From the NCBI RefSeq assembly GCF_003095655.1, contig NZ_CP029151.1:991001-1055000 (forward strand): DNA of 64,000 bases, read 5' to 3'. Under the pieces are notes generated by a model. That model ran no database searches, had not been told where the DNA came from, and worked only from the letters and a program-made list of their open reading frames with translations. This document shows, piece by piece, positions 32,883 through 42,900 of this stretch (the stretch's first letter is position 1; each line of letters opens with the position of its first letter). This stretch comes from Dokdonia sp. Dokd-P16. GTDB taxonomy: Bacteria > Bacteroidota > Bacteroidia > Flavobacteriales > Flavobacteriaceae. The translations under genes and the position numbers were made by a program.

Positions 32883-33788
32883 CTAGAATATTCTATTAAG
32901 TACCACACTTGCATCTAGAAGTACTATACAGAACACCCCAGCTACAATAATAAACTTCAAAATATTATGAAGTAGCACATAGTGAGGTCTCGCTACAGAT
33001 CGCCATAAGATGGCCAGAAATAACAACAACAAAGCCACACTCCCGTAAAAGTAATAGCTCATATACCCCAACTTAAAGTGGTTTATTAAGAAAAAGATAG
33101 GGACTATTGTAAGACCTCCTAAAATAGTAAGTAACCACTTTGAGGTAGTAGTGCCATAAATAACAGGTATTGTTCTATAGTTCTGAACGAGATCGCCTTT
33201 TAAATTCTCTAAATCTTTAACCATCTCGCGCATGGCAATAACTAGAAACAGAAATGAACCGTGTACAAAAATGACAGGTGCTAGATTCCCGTAATAAATA
33301 AACACGGCAAAGAATGGAGTAATAGCCAGCGTTGCCGCTACTAGATTCCCTACAAAAGGATATTTTTTAAGCTTATGGGAGTAGATCCAGATCCCAAAAA
33401 TATAAAGCGCATAAAATATCACTGCTTTAAAAGACACATAACTAGCAGCTATAGCGGCTAGAAAGTTAAGCACAAAATATATAGATAACTTTGTGTTTTG
33501 ACTCACGAGCCTATCTAACATAGTTTTTTTAGGCCTGTTAATCAAGTCTTTTTCAGAATCATAAAAACTGTTGATGATATAACCAGCTGCAATAGTAAAA
33601 ACTCCAGCAAGCACTAGAAATAAGAGATTGAGATCAAATATGATTTCGCGTAGGCGCAAATCTGGTGCTAATATAAATATAGATGTAAGGTACTGTGCGA
33701 TGACGATTACTAGAATATTGTAACCACGTACCACAGAAAAGAGGCTAATTAACTTAAGGATAAAACGTTTGTTTTTTCTCGAAAGCAT
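32883..33788 (-). CDS. UbiA-family prenyltransferase
   Basis: This 301-residue membrane enzyme has about eight hydrophobic segments and the two Asp-rich motifs of UbiA: NSFYDSEKD (first) and EMVKDLENLKGD (second). The closest general resemblance is to geranylgeranylglycerol-phosphate geranylgeranyltransferase-like UbiA proteins of Bacteroidota. The acceptor is not certain. It is downstream of mevalonate-pathway genes that make its isoprenoid donor, with 31 bases between its start and the upstream stop, so all three are likely co-transcribed. Confidence 0.87.
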   Translation of the reverse strand: MLSRKNKRFILKLISLFSVVRGYNILVIVIAQYLTSIFILAPDLRLREIIFDLNLLFLVLAGVFTIAAGYIINSFYDSEKDLINRPKKTMLDRLVSQNTKLSIYFVLNFLAAIAASYVSFKAVIFYALYIFGIWIYSHKLKKYPFVGNLVAATLAITPFFAVFIYYGNLAPVIFVHGSFLFLVIAMREMVKDLENLKGDLVQNYRTIPVIYGTTTSKWLLTILGGLTIVPIFFLINHFKLGYMSYYFYGSVALLLLFLAILWRSVARPHYVLLHNILKFIIVAGVFCIVLLDASVVLNRIF

Positions 33789-33819
33789 CAGTTGCCTTTT
33801 AAGTAAATAATATGAATTA

Positions 33820-34758
33820 CTAGAAGGTATAAACCACTTCTAGCTTGTGTCCTTTGAGAGCGTGTTGTGCCTTTTCTAAGTCTTCAGTAAAGCCAAGCAT
33901 GTAACCACCACCTCCAGAGCCGCAAAGCTTCAAGTAATAGTCATTAGTATCTATTCCTTGCTTCCATAAATCATGAAATTTTGCAGGAATCATAGGCTTA
34001 AAGTTGCTAAGCACCACTTTAGATAATTGCTTCACATTTCCAAAAAGTGACTTTACGTCTCCCTTTAAAAAATCATCTACACAAGCATCTGTGTGTTTTA
34101 CAAACTGATCTTTAAGCATCGCTCTAAAACCATCTTGCTTCATGCTCTCCATAAAGATGTTTACCATAGGAGCAGTCTCACCTACGATACCACTATCTAA
34201 TAAGAATACAGCACCTGTACCTGTTTGAGCTTGAGAAGGAATCCCAGCAGCTTCAATATGATCTTTACTATTGATAAGAATAGGTAGGCTCAAATAACTA
34301 TTAAGAGGATCTAAGCCAGAAGATTTACCATGAAAGAAAGACTCCATACCTCCAAAGATTTGCTTCAAATTAAGCAACTTCTCGCGTGTAAGATTTTCTA
34401 ACACTGTAATTTTATCTACTGCATATTTATCATAAATAGCAGCTACTAGCGCACCACTACTTCCCACTCCGTAACCTTGAGGTATACTAGAGTCAAAGTA
34501 CATTCCTGCAGCTACATCTTCTTGCATTTGATCAATATCAAATGAAACAAGCTCTGGCTGCTCAGTTTGTAAGTTCTTTAAGTAAATAACAAAACGTGCA
34601 AGATGCCCGTTTGATGCAATCGCATCATCACTAGGGTTCTCTTCTATTTTAAGGGCTCCATTATAGAAGTTATAAGGAATAGCAAGACCTTTGGAATCTT
34701 TTATGATTCCATACTCGCCGAACAATAAAATTTTTGAATAAAAAAGTGGACCTTTCAT
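33820..34758 (-). CDS. GHMP kinase, probable mevalonate kinase
   Basis: The 312-residue protein has the GHMP kinase ATP loop GYGVGSSGALVAAIYDKY (about residues 97-114) and the C-terminal KLCGSGGGGYMLGF. LFGEYGIIKDSKGLAIPYNF resembles the start of mevalonate kinase. Location between diphosphomevalonate decarboxylase and a UbiA prenyltransferase supports mevalonate (or phosphomevalonate) as substrate; sequence alone cannot separate the two. Confidence 0.85.
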   Translation of the reverse strand: MKGPLFYSKILLFGEYGIIKDSKGLAIPYNFYNGALKIEENPSDDAIASNGHLARFVIYLKNLQTEQPELVSFDIDQMQEDVAAGMYFDSSIPQGYGVGSSGALVAAIYDKYAVDKITVLENLTREKLLNLKQIFGGMESFFHGKSSGLDPLNSYLSLPILINSKDHIEAAGIPSQAQTGTGAVFLLDSGIVGETAPMVNIFMESMKQDGFRAMLKDQFVKHTDACVDDFLKGDVKSLFGNVKQLSKVVLSNFKPMIPAKFHDLWKQGIDTNDYYLKLCGSGGGGYMLGFTEDLEKAQHALKGHKLEVVYTF

Positions 34759-34783
34759 AATGGGGATCTCCTAATGAGTTACA

Positions 34784-34791
34784 CAAATTTA
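34784..34791 (-). promoter_or_regulatory. Bacteroidota -7 element for the GHMP kinase gene
   Basis: The minus strand reads TAAATTTG, an exact match that overlaps the mvaD stop, 25 bases before the ATG. It may be an internal promoter. Confidence 0.4.
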
Positions 34792-35871
34792 CAGTTTTTT
34801 TGCTCCATTACCCACACAATCATCAATATAGTGGTTGTTTTGGCAAAATTTTGAAAGTTCGCTAGCTATAAATTTCTGAACAGACTCCTTTTCATTTTCC
34901 GGATATAACACATGAACGTTTGCTCCAGCATCAAGTGTAAAGCAAATCTTAGAACCTGTTTCATTACGGTAAGCCCAGATTTCACTAATAATCTCGAGTG
35001 TTTTAGGCTTCATCAAGATAAAATACGGATGACTCGTCATCATCATAGCATGTAGAGTGAGTGCCTCACTCTCCACAATCTTAATGAACTGATCTACATC
35101 ACCTTGCTTAAAAACTTGCATCAAGCTTGATAAATTTTCATGAGCTTGGGTAAATCTCGCTTTCGCGAAAGCGTGACCATGCATTAAATCATGTCCTACA
35201 GTACTACTTACCTGCTTCTCACCTTTATCAACTAGCAATATAGTGTCCTGATAGTTGTGGAATTTCTCATGAATTTCTCCTTCGTAAGATGTTCCATAAA
35301 AGTTTGTGCTCCCTTCTATTTCTGCATGTTTACCCCAGACCACAAGAGGTCCCTCTATACTTCTACACGCACTTCCAGAACCTAATCTTGCAAGAAAACT
35401 TGCCTTCTCATTAAAGAAAGTATCTGTCATGGCTACCTCCATACCTCGCTCCATTTCCATAAGACAGAGCGCAAGTGCACTCATACCAGATGCAGAACTC
35501 GCAATACCAGAACTATGTGGAAAAGAGTTAGATGTTTCAATTTTATACTCATATTCCTTTACAAAAGGCATATAAATGGCTATACGCTCAAAAAATTTGG
35601 CAATTTTCGGCTTGAAGTCTGGCACTGCTTCTCCATCTAAAAAGATTTCAAAAGGAATCTCGCCAGAAACATTACTATTCTTTTTGTAAGACAGCGTAGT
35701 TGTTGTATGGCAGTTAGATAAGGTAAAACTTATGCTTGGGTTTTGAGGTAACTGCTCACCATATTTACCCCAATACTTAACAAGGGCTATATTACTAGGA
35801 GATTGATAACTTACAGATCCTGAAGGTAAAACTTTGTAATCACCAGAGGGTATAAAATCGCTTTCGGTCAT
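34789..35871 (-). CDS. mvaD: Diphosphomevalonate decarboxylase
   Basis: This 360-residue GHMP enzyme converts mevalonate diphosphate to isopentenyl diphosphate. It has NIALVKYWGKYGEQLPQNPS, typical of mvaD, the loop HSSGIASSASGMSAL with the ATP site, and GSACRSIEGPLVVWG. ALTLHAMMMTSHP and FTLDAGANVHVLYP near the C-terminus are also characteristic. AFAKA at about residue 237 comes from an exact palindrome copy inside a helix. Confidence 0.95.
   Translation of the reverse strand: MTESDFIPSGDYKVLPSGSVSYQSPSNIALVKYWGKYGEQLPQNPSISFTLSNCHTTTTLSYKKNSNVSGEIPFEIFLDGEAVPDFKPKIAKFFERIAIYMPFVKEYEYKIETSNSFPHSSGIASSASGMSALALCLMEMERGMEVAMTDTFFNEKASFLARLGSGSACRSIEGPLVVWGKHAEIEGSTNFYGTSYEGEIHEKFHNYQDTILLVDKGEKQVSSTVGHDLMHGHAFAKARFTQAHENLSSLMQVFKQGDVDQFIKIVESEALTLHAMMMTSHPYFILMKPKTLEIISEIWAYRNETGSKICFTLDAGANVHVLYPENEKESVQKFIASELSKFCQNNHYIDDCVGNGAKKL
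35158..35173. repeat. Iterated palindrome copy (in mvaD)
   Basis: Exact 16-bp copy, read on the minus strand as Ala-Phe-Ala-Lys-Ala. Confidence 0.9.
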
Positions 35872-35893
35872 TGAGTTTGAGTAGAAATTTATA

Positions 35894-35901
35894 CAAAGAT
35901 A
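35894..35901 (-). promoter_or_regulatory. Bacteroidota -7 element for mvaD
   Basis: The minus strand reads TATCTTTG, an exact match, 22 bases before the ATG. Confidence 0.6.
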
Positions 35902-35966
35902 GCAATATCAACGCTTAGAGACGTCTAAGATTATTCACTACCTTTAAGTCTTAACCAATTTATTTT

Positions 35967-36443
35967 ATGGACAAAGATTTATTAATTCGCATTGTTCTCA
36001 GTATAATCATTTGCCTTCTTGTAGGCACTATAGGTGCTCTAGCAACCCAAAGCAGTATAGATACGTGGTATGTAGGTCTTATGAAACCTAGCTGGAGTCC
36101 GCCTAACTGGATATTTGCACCCGTGTGGATTATACTTTATATCATGATGGGTATAGCCGCAGGTATTGTGTGGAATAGAGGCTTTTACCACAAGTGGGTA
36201 AAAGTAGCTTTATACCATTTTGGCTTTCAGCTTATACTTAATGGATTGTGGAGCATCATATTCTTTGGACTAGAACAACCTTTCTTTGCACTACTCACAA
36301 TTTGCGGCCTTTTCATCCTCGTAATCTTGACGATAAAATGGTTTAAGGTTGTAAATAGGTGGAGTGCAGCATTACTTATTCCTTATATACTTTGGCTTGC
36401 TTTTGCCACAGCACTTAATTTTGAAATCTGGCGTCTTAACTAG
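35967..36443 (+). CDS. TspO/MBR family protein
   Basis: The 158-residue protein has five hydrophobic helices and matches TspO/MBR: WYVGLMKPSWSPPNWIFAPVW, then a Trp-rich ending (IPYILWLAFATALNFEIWRLN). TspO proteins bind tetrapyrroles and other hydrophobic ligands in the membrane and are often tied to light or oxidative regulation. It is convergent with the DUF1697 gene with an 8-base overlap. Confidence 0.93.
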   Translation: MDKDLLIRIVLSIIICLLVGTIGALATQSSIDTWYVGLMKPSWSPPNWIFAPVWIILYIMMGIAAGIVWNRGFYHKWVKVALYHFGFQLILNGLWSIIFFGLEQPFFALLTICGLFILVILTIKWFKVVNRWSAALLIPYILWLAFATALNFEIWRLN

Positions 36444-36966
36444 AGAGCTCAAGCAGTTTCTTTATAGTCTTATAATTTCGGGTGGTTGCAGTCACGCCAA
36501 GTTTTTTCTCAAAAAATGAATTAGTGCCCTTCGCCCTGCCATATCCTTTTTCTGGATAAAAGTAGATGCAATTCTCTGTTACTACAAAATGCTCAAATGG
36601 AATCTCTATTGTATTTACTGCCGCAATATCTTCTGCTTGCGCAGGAGTATGTAACAATGTAAAGTAACTTGACTCTATATATGCTGGCGAAAGCGCATTG
36701 CTCTCATAAACCTGAGTGAGCATTGTACGAGTTAAAACAAATACTGGCACCTCAAAACCGTACGTATCTGCAATAGCTTTCTTTATAACAGCAGTTATCT
36801 CATCTATACCTATCTCGTGATATTTAAATATAATATTCCCACTTTGTATATAGGTGACTACCTCGGCATATCCTAGCGAAGTGAAAAGGCTTTTGAGGTC
36901 TACCATCTTGATTTTTTTATGACCACCCACGTTAATGCCGCGTAACAAACATATGTGCGTTTTCAT
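36436..36966 (-). CDS. DUF1697-family protein
   Basis: The 176-residue protein matches DUF1697: the N-terminal LLRGINVGGHKKIKMVDLKS, then VVTYIQSGNIIF and the C-terminal RNYKTIKKLLEL. These are small proteins with a ferredoxin-like fold of unknown function. It ends 8 bases into the convergent TspO gene and lies 9 bases downstream of the flavoprotein gene, so it may belong to the same transcript. Confidence 0.88.
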   Translation of the reverse strand: MKTHICLLRGINVGGHKKIKMVDLKSLFTSLGYAEVVTYIQSGNIIFKYHEIGIDEITAVIKKAIADTYGFEVPVFVLTRTMLTQVYESNALSPAYIESSYFTLLHTPAQAEDIAAVNTIEIPFEHFVVTENCIYFYPEKGYGRAKGTNSFFEKKLGVTATTRNYKTIKKLLELSS

Positions 36967-36975
36967 AAACTTATT

Positions 36976-38217
36976 TTAAGATTCTATAGCCTGAGCAATG
37001 AGATAACCACCCGTCCATGCATTTTGAAAATTAAAACCACCTGTAATTGCATCTATATTGAGTACCTCTCCTGCTAGATAAAGATTTGGCACTTTTTTAC
37101 TTTCAAAGGTTTTAAAATTCACCTCCTTTAAGTTAACACCTCCCGCAGTTACAAACTCTTCTTTAAACGTACTTTTACCGCTTACGCGAAAACGGGATTG
37201 CGTGAGCTCACGACTTAATGACTGCAATTGCGTCTTCGTCAGTTCGGCCCATTTGGTAGCCTGCTGAATCCCTGAGGCGATTAATAAATTATGCCATAAA
37301 CGCTTAGGCAACTCAAGTTGTGCATAGGTAAACGGAGACTGTTTTGCGTGTTGCAACTTGAGCTCTAAAAGCTCATCTAAAGCATCTTCTTGTGTGAGAA
37401 ACTGGAGCCAATTTACTTGAATCTCAAACTGATATTTCAAATCGGCAAGTTCTCTTGCTCCCCATGCAGAGAGTTTTAAAATAGCTGGACCGCTCATTCC
37501 CCAGTGGGTAATAAGTAAAGGCCCTTCAGATTTTTGTTTGGTTCCTAGCACCTTTACGGTGACATTAGTTGCCAGACCCATAAGGCCATCTATCTTTTCA
37601 TCTTTAATATTAAATGTAAAAAGTGAGGGTACTGCATCTGTGATAGAGTGACCTAGCTTTTGCAATAAAGACCACATCTTAGGATTGCTTCCGGTAGTCA
37701 TCACGAGGTGATTACAAATAAAATCTCCCTTACTCGTCTTTACATAAAACGGATCTTCATTTGAAATTCTCGCTTTCGCGAAAGCGGAATCAAAACCAAC
37801 ATCTTGCACAGAGTGGTTAGAAAGCACTTCAATATTGTGCTTATGAGCCTCTTTTAAAAAACAATCTACAATGGTAGATGAAGAATCTGTGATGGGGAAC
37901 ATTCTCCCATCTTCCTCAATTTTAAGTTCGACACCTCGCTCTTCAAACCAAGCGATAGTATCTCCAGTCATAAAAGTGTGGAAAGGCCCTAATAATTCTT
38001 TCTGTCCTCTAGGATATTTTTTTGAAAGTTCTTTAGGTATAAACTCGGCGTGAGTAACATTACAACGCCCACCTCCAGAGATTTTTACTTTAGTAAGCAC
38101 ATCCTTACCTCGTTCTAAAATGGCAATTTTGAGCGATGGTCTCTTCTCGGCTATATTGATAGCGGTAAAAAAACCAGCTGCTCCTCCACCTACTATAAGT
38201 ATATCAAATTTATTCAT
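36976..38217 (-). CDS. HI0933/YhiN-family flavoprotein
   Basis: From ATG 38217 the 413-residue protein begins FDILIVGGGAAGFFTAI, an FAD-binding Rossmann motif. It continues with KVKISGGGRCNVTHA, TGGSNPKMWSLL-type and LYLAGEVLNIDAITGGFNFQNAWTG blocks that define the HI0933/BaiN-like NAD(P)/FAD oxidoreductases; physiological substrate unknown. The start overlaps the alpha-amylase stop by 8 bases, so the two genes are coupled. AFAKA at about residue 148 is encoded by a palindrome copy. Confidence 0.9.
   Translation of the reverse strand: MNKFDILIVGGGAAGFFTAINIAEKRPSLKIAILERGKDVLTKVKISGGGRCNVTHAEFIPKELSKKYPRGQKELLGPFHTFMTGDTIAWFEERGVELKIEEDGRMFPITDSSSTIVDCFLKEAHKHNIEVLSNHSVQDVGFDSAFAKARISNEDPFYVKTSKGDFICNHLVMTTGSNPKMWSLLQKLGHSITDAVPSLFTFNIKDEKIDGLMGLATNVTVKVLGTKQKSEGPLLITHWGMSGPAILKLSAWGARELADLKYQFEIQVNWLQFLTQEDALDELLELKLQHAKQSPFTYAQLELPKRLWHNLLIASGIQQATKWAELTKTQLQSLSRELTQSRFRVSGKSTFKEEFVTAGGVNLKEVNFKTFESKKVPNLYLAGEVLNIDAITGGFNFQNAWTGGYLIAQAIES
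37771..37786. repeat. Iterated palindrome copy (in flavoprotein gene)
   Basis: Exact 16-bp copy, read on the minus strand as Ser-Ala-Phe-Ala-Lys-Ala. Confidence 0.9.
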
Positions 38218-39652
38218 CTGCGATATCTGGTACAATACGAGTGTCAAAGATAAGTGTATTCACAGGCTTTAAGATATAAAACTCCCAAGGCTCAAGTGCA
38301 AATTCATTATTTGAATTTACTATTACCTCTTCACCGCTTACAGCATTTGTAAATGTACCGCTATATGGGTAGGTAGTTTTTACAGTCTTTCTTGAGAAAT
38401 TACCAATGAATACTAATTGCTCTGCTTCCTTTTCTCTTCCAAAACTCATTATAGTTGGATGATTTACGTCAATCTTAATGAGTGAAGCTTTTTCTTTACC
38501 TCCATGCAGTGCGCTATTGTTGTTTTTAAGATTCCCTAGTGTTGCTAAGAGTTTAAAATAATCTCCTCGCTCCTTAGGAATACTATCTTTTTCGAAAAAG
38601 GCTAAACGTTTATCCAAGTCATATTCTTGCCCACTATATATGAGCGGCATGCCAGGCATCAGGTATGTAAGTGTGGTAAAAAGTTCTTTATTATCTGGCA
38701 TGCGCTCACCTAGCGTTCCGGCCCAGCTATTTTCGTCGTGGTTTGTAACAAAGTACATATTCATATCATCTTGAGCTAGCGTTTGATCATACTGCGCGAG
38801 TAGGGTCCAAAAATCCTCTACACTTTTTTCTTCTTTGGCCATTTTATTTAGCAAATGATGCATCTGCCAAGCGTAGTGCATATCAAACCCATTTGCCATT
38901 AAATCTACTTGCTCTGCCTCTGCTAGCATAAAGAGCGGTGACTTTATTTTTTCAAGAGAATCTATCGCTCTCTTAAAGAATGGCACTGGCACTTTATGAG
39001 CAACATCCATTCTAAAACCATCAACATTATGCTCCTTTACCCAGTACGATAAATCTGCTATCATCTCATCGCGCATCGCTTGATTATCATAATTAAGATC
39101 TGCAACATCTGTCCATCCCCACGATTTACCCGTTACTGGATCTATAGGATCTACAATCTCTCCTTTATCATTTTGTGTATACCATTCTGGATGTTTTGTA
39201 ATCCACGTGTGATTCCATCCCGTATGATTAGGCACCCAGTCAAGCACAACTGCTATTCCATGCTCATGAGCAATCTCAATCATATCATCCACATCTTGTA
39301 AAGTTCCAAATTCAGGATTTACTTCTCTAAAATCTGAGACTGCATAATAACTTCCTAGGTTCCCTTTTCTATTAGTTTCAGATATTGTAAAAATAGGCAT
39401 CACCCAGAGTATCTTAACCCCAAATTCCTTTAAAAAAGGTATATCTTTTGTAAAAGATGCAAAGGTGCCTTCCGGAGAATACTGCCTTATATTTACTTCA
39501 TAAATAACTCCAGACTCTTCCATAGTTTCATCAAACTGAAAAGATGTGTTTGATAACGCTTTCGCGAAAGCTGGAGTTTCATTTGAAGTATTGAATTCAC
39601 AAGAACATAGTATTGTTACAAGAACAACAAGACTTAAAAAATGTTTTTTCAT
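38210..39652 (-). CDS. Alpha-amylase family lipoprotein (GH13)
   Basis: From ATG 39652 the 480-residue protein has a lipoprotein signal (ILCSC, Cys18) and a GH13 barrel with all four conserved regions: DWVPNHT (138-144), GFRMDVAH (212-219, nucleophile D216), FMLAEAEQ (241-248, acid/base E245) and FVTNHDEN (301-308). It should hydrolyse alpha-1,4-glucans at the cell surface or in the periplasm. AFAKA at 28-32, right behind the lipid anchor, comes from a palindrome copy. It is divergent from susC with a promoter region between, which suits a starch locus. Confidence 0.93.
   Translation of the reverse strand: MKKHFLSLVVLVTILCSCEFNTSNETPAFAKALSNTSFQFDETMEESGVIYEVNIRQYSPEGTFASFTKDIPFLKEFGVKILWVMPIFTISETNRKGNLGSYYAVSDFREVNPEFGTLQDVDDMIEIAHEHGIAVVLDWVPNHTGWNHTWITKHPEWYTQNDKGEIVDPIDPVTGKSWGWTDVADLNYDNQAMRDEMIADLSYWVKEHNVDGFRMDVAHKVPVPFFKRAIDSLEKIKSPLFMLAEAEQVDLMANGFDMHYAWQMHHLLNKMAKEEKSVEDFWTLLAQYDQTLAQDDMNMYFVTNHDENSWAGTLGERMPDNKELFTTLTYLMPGMPLIYSGQEYDLDKRLAFFEKDSIPKERGDYFKLLATLGNLKNNNSALHGGKEKASLIKIDVNHPTIMSFGREKEAEQLVFIGNFSRKTVKTTYPYSGTFTNAVSGEEVIVNSNNEFALEPWEFYILKPVNTLIFDTRIVPDIADE
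39558..39571. repeat. Iterated palindrome copy (in alpha-amylase gene)
   Basis: Exact core in the linker behind the lipobox, read on the minus strand as Ala-Phe-Ala-Lys-Ala. Confidence 0.9.
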
Positions 39653-39696
39653 GAGTTTAAATTTCAGGCAGAGGAAGTACAATTATGTAATCTAAC

Positions 39697-39704
39697 CAAA
39701 GTTA
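39697..39704 (-). promoter_or_regulatory. Bacteroidota -7 element for the alpha-amylase gene
   Basis: The minus strand reads TAACTTTG, an exact match, 44 bases before the amylase ATG; CAAA at 39727-39730 gives a TTTG -33 at 22-base spacing. Confidence 0.5.
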
Positions 39705-39838
39705 ATAAATTGTACCACTCGTACACCAAAACATGACATAAAGCAAAATCGAGTAATTATATAAAAAAACTAGCCCTAGTTAAATCACAATACAACAATC
39801 AAAGTCATTAAATATTGCGGTATTCTCACCAAAAAGAG

Positions 39839-39870
39839 TTTGTTCACACGAAATCGTTTTCGTAACTTTA
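39839..39870 (+). promoter_or_regulatory. susC promoter with overlapping candidate LacI operator
   Basis: TTTG at 39839-39842 and TAACTTTA at 39863-39870 are spaced by 20 bases, as expected for a Bacteroidota promoter. ACGAAATCGTTTTCGT at 39848-39863, an imperfect palindrome with a central CG, fills the space between them. The 12-mer ATCGTTTTCGTA (39853-39864) recurs in inverted orientation upstream of the lacI gene. Confidence 0.6.
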
Positions 39871-39976
39871 TGGGGGGTCACACACTATCTTAACATAAAA
39901 TTTGCATATTTTTAACCCTTAGAACGTGTACAAACACTCAAATAAACTAAGCAAACTAATTTTAAACAAGATTCTT

Positions 39977-42900
39977 ATGAAGAAAGTAATACTTAAAAGT
40001 ATGCTCTTGTTTGTTGCAATTCTCTTTGTAGGAATTGCCCAAGCCCAGACGGTGACCGGAACGGTTACTGAGGAAAACGGCCCATTACCGGGAGCAAATG
40101 TTATTGTAAAGGGTACATCTAACGGTGCAACTACCGATTTTGATGGAAACTACAGTCTTAACAACGTACCAAACGATGCAACACTCGTTTTTAGTTACGT
40201 AGGTTATGCTACTCAAGAAGTAGCTGTAGGTGGAAGAAGCACAATTAATATTGCTCTTGCTTCAGATAATGCACTTGATGAAGTGGTACTTATCGGTTAC
40301 GGATCAACAACTATAAAAGATGCTACGGGAGCTGTAGATAATGTAGGTGCTGAAGACTTTAACCAAGGTGTAATTCAAACACCAGAACAACTTATACAAG
40401 GTAAAACTGCTGGTGTTCAAATATCAGAATCTTCTGGAGAGCCTGGTGCTGGTGTTGCAATACGTATACGTGGTAATAACTCTATACGTTCTGGAAACGA
40501 TCCATTATTTGTAGTAGATGGTGTGCCTCTAGCTGGAGGTGGAGCACCTGGTGTAACTACTGGAGGTATTGCTCAAGCTGGTGGTGGAAATCCGCTAAGC
40601 TTTATCAACCCAAATGATATTGAGAGCATCTCTATACTAAAGGATGCATCTGCAACTGCGATTTACGGTTCACGTGGAGCTAATGGAGTTATTATCGTTC
40701 AAACAAAAGGTGGTCGAGGAGCTTCTAAAGGTGTTTGGGAAATCAACTCATCTGTAAGTTCTTCTAACGCTGCACAACGATATGACCTACTTAACAGAGC
40801 AGAATATCTTGAGGCAATCGCAGATCTTCCAAACACTCCAATTATAGGTAATGCAGATACAGATTGGCAAGATGTTTACCTACGCAATTCTTTCTCAAGA
40901 CAGACAGATTTGAGCTATTCTAAAAGCTACACTGGCGGTAACGTACGTGCATCTTTTGGGTATGGAAATAATAATGGTGTTGTAGAAAATACATCATTAG
41001 AAAGAATTTCTGGCAGACTTAACTTTTCACAAAAGTTTTTTGATAACAAACTTACAGTAACGGGTACTGGTAGTATATCTCGCATTAATAGAGAGACTGC
41101 TCCATTAAATGGCGGTGCAGGATCTAGAGGTGATATAATAGGAGCATCAATATCTGCAAATCCAACATTCCCATTAGATGAAGAATTCTTTTTACAAACA
41201 CCTGGTTTTTTCAGCCCTGTAAACTATCTAAACAGTTTTCAAGGGCTTTCTGAAAGTGATCGTATACTTGCTAACTTGTCTCTAGATTATAATTTCACAG
41301 AAGAGTTTAGTGCTAAGGTTACTGTAGGTTATGATAAGACAGAATCAAATACAACCGGTGTAGTTGCTTCTTCAATATTAAACGCAGAAGGACTTAGTAA
41401 TATAGGGCGAGGAGATTACAACATTAATAATAATGAAAACAAACTTCTTGAAGCTACACTTAATTATAAGAAAGATTTTGGCAATGTAACTCTTGACCTT
41501 TTAGGAGGATTTTCTTACCAAGAATTTCAAAGAGATGGTGTTTTCTCTAATGGAGCTGGGTTCAACACTACTGATTTAGGAGCAATGAGAAGTCAACTCA
41601 TTGATCAATACAATATTTTAAATAGTGTAGTTCCAAGCAATGCTCAAGTATTTGGATATGGAAACGACGGAAGCTTTGTTACAACACTCCTTCCTGAAAT
41701 ACAAACAGGACTTACAATTCCTGAAGGTTTTAACCGTATACTACCTGCATATATAGCAGGACGCTATAACAATACAGACGAATTACAATCCTTCTTCACA
41801 AGAGCTAATTTAACTTTCAACGAGAAGTTCTTAGTAACTGCCACTTTTAGAGCAGATGGGTCATCTACTTTTGGTGAGGAAGAGCGTTATGGATACTTCC
41901 CTTCTGGAGCTTTCGCTTGGAAGCTAGATCAAGAAGATTTTATAGGAGATAATATTTCTACACTAAAATTACGTCTTGGAGCTGGTATTGTAGGTTCTCA
42001 AGAAGGATTAGGTTATGGTCAATTTACTACTAGAACTCAAGCTAACTTTACTGCAATTGATAATGGACTCAATATTATAGGCGGCGGTGATAATATACCT
42101 GGAACTTCTCCTGTGGGAGATGTGAATGCAGGTTTAAAGTGGGAAGAAACCACAGACTTCAACATTGGACTTGACTTTGGTTTTAATGATGATCGTCTTA
42201 ACGGTTCTTTTAACCTATATCGCAAAGAAACTAATGATCTCTTATTACTTGCTGAAACAGCCGCACCATCAAACGTACAGACAGCCTTTGGTAATTTAAG
42301 TGATGGAACTGTTTTAAATCAAGGGGTTGAATTTGCTTTAAACTATGCCTTTATAGATACTGAGGACTTTGGATTTGATGCATCATTTAATATTGCATAT
42401 AACAAAAATGAAGTTCAAGATACTCAACGTATCATTCAAACTGGAGCTATACGTGGTAACGGTCTGACCGGTGCTTTTGCTCAACAGCTACAAGCAGGAC
42501 AGCCACTATTCTCTTTCTATATGGCAGAATTTACTGGTTTTGATGAGAATGGCGATCCTACTTACTTAGATTTTGATGGTGATGGTATAGGAGACCCAGA
42601 TGCAGATAAGTTTTTTGTAGGAGAAAATGCCGTACCTAAAGTTACTTCAGGTTTATCACTTAGTGCTCGTTACAAAAACTTTGATCTAAGCACTTACTTC
42701 AATGGACAGTTTGGATTCTCAGTGTACAATGCAACAGATAATGCATTCTTTACTAAATCTGCCCTAATTATTGGAAGAAACGTAACACAAGACGCCGCAA
42801 ATAGTTTAGAAAATCCTAACTCATCTGTAGCTGTTTCTACGCGTTTTCTTGAAAAAGGAGATTTTGTAAGACTACAGTCTGCTTCACTAGGTTATAACTG

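Noticed and set aside
36684-36700. GGCGAAAGCGC in the DUF1697 gene as a palindrome half-site
   Set aside because: Only a half-site with a mismatch; not counted.
37165-37195. Further palindrome copy in the flavoprotein gene (CCGCTTACGCGAAAACGG)
   Set aside because: Too many mismatches to count; similarity could be chance.
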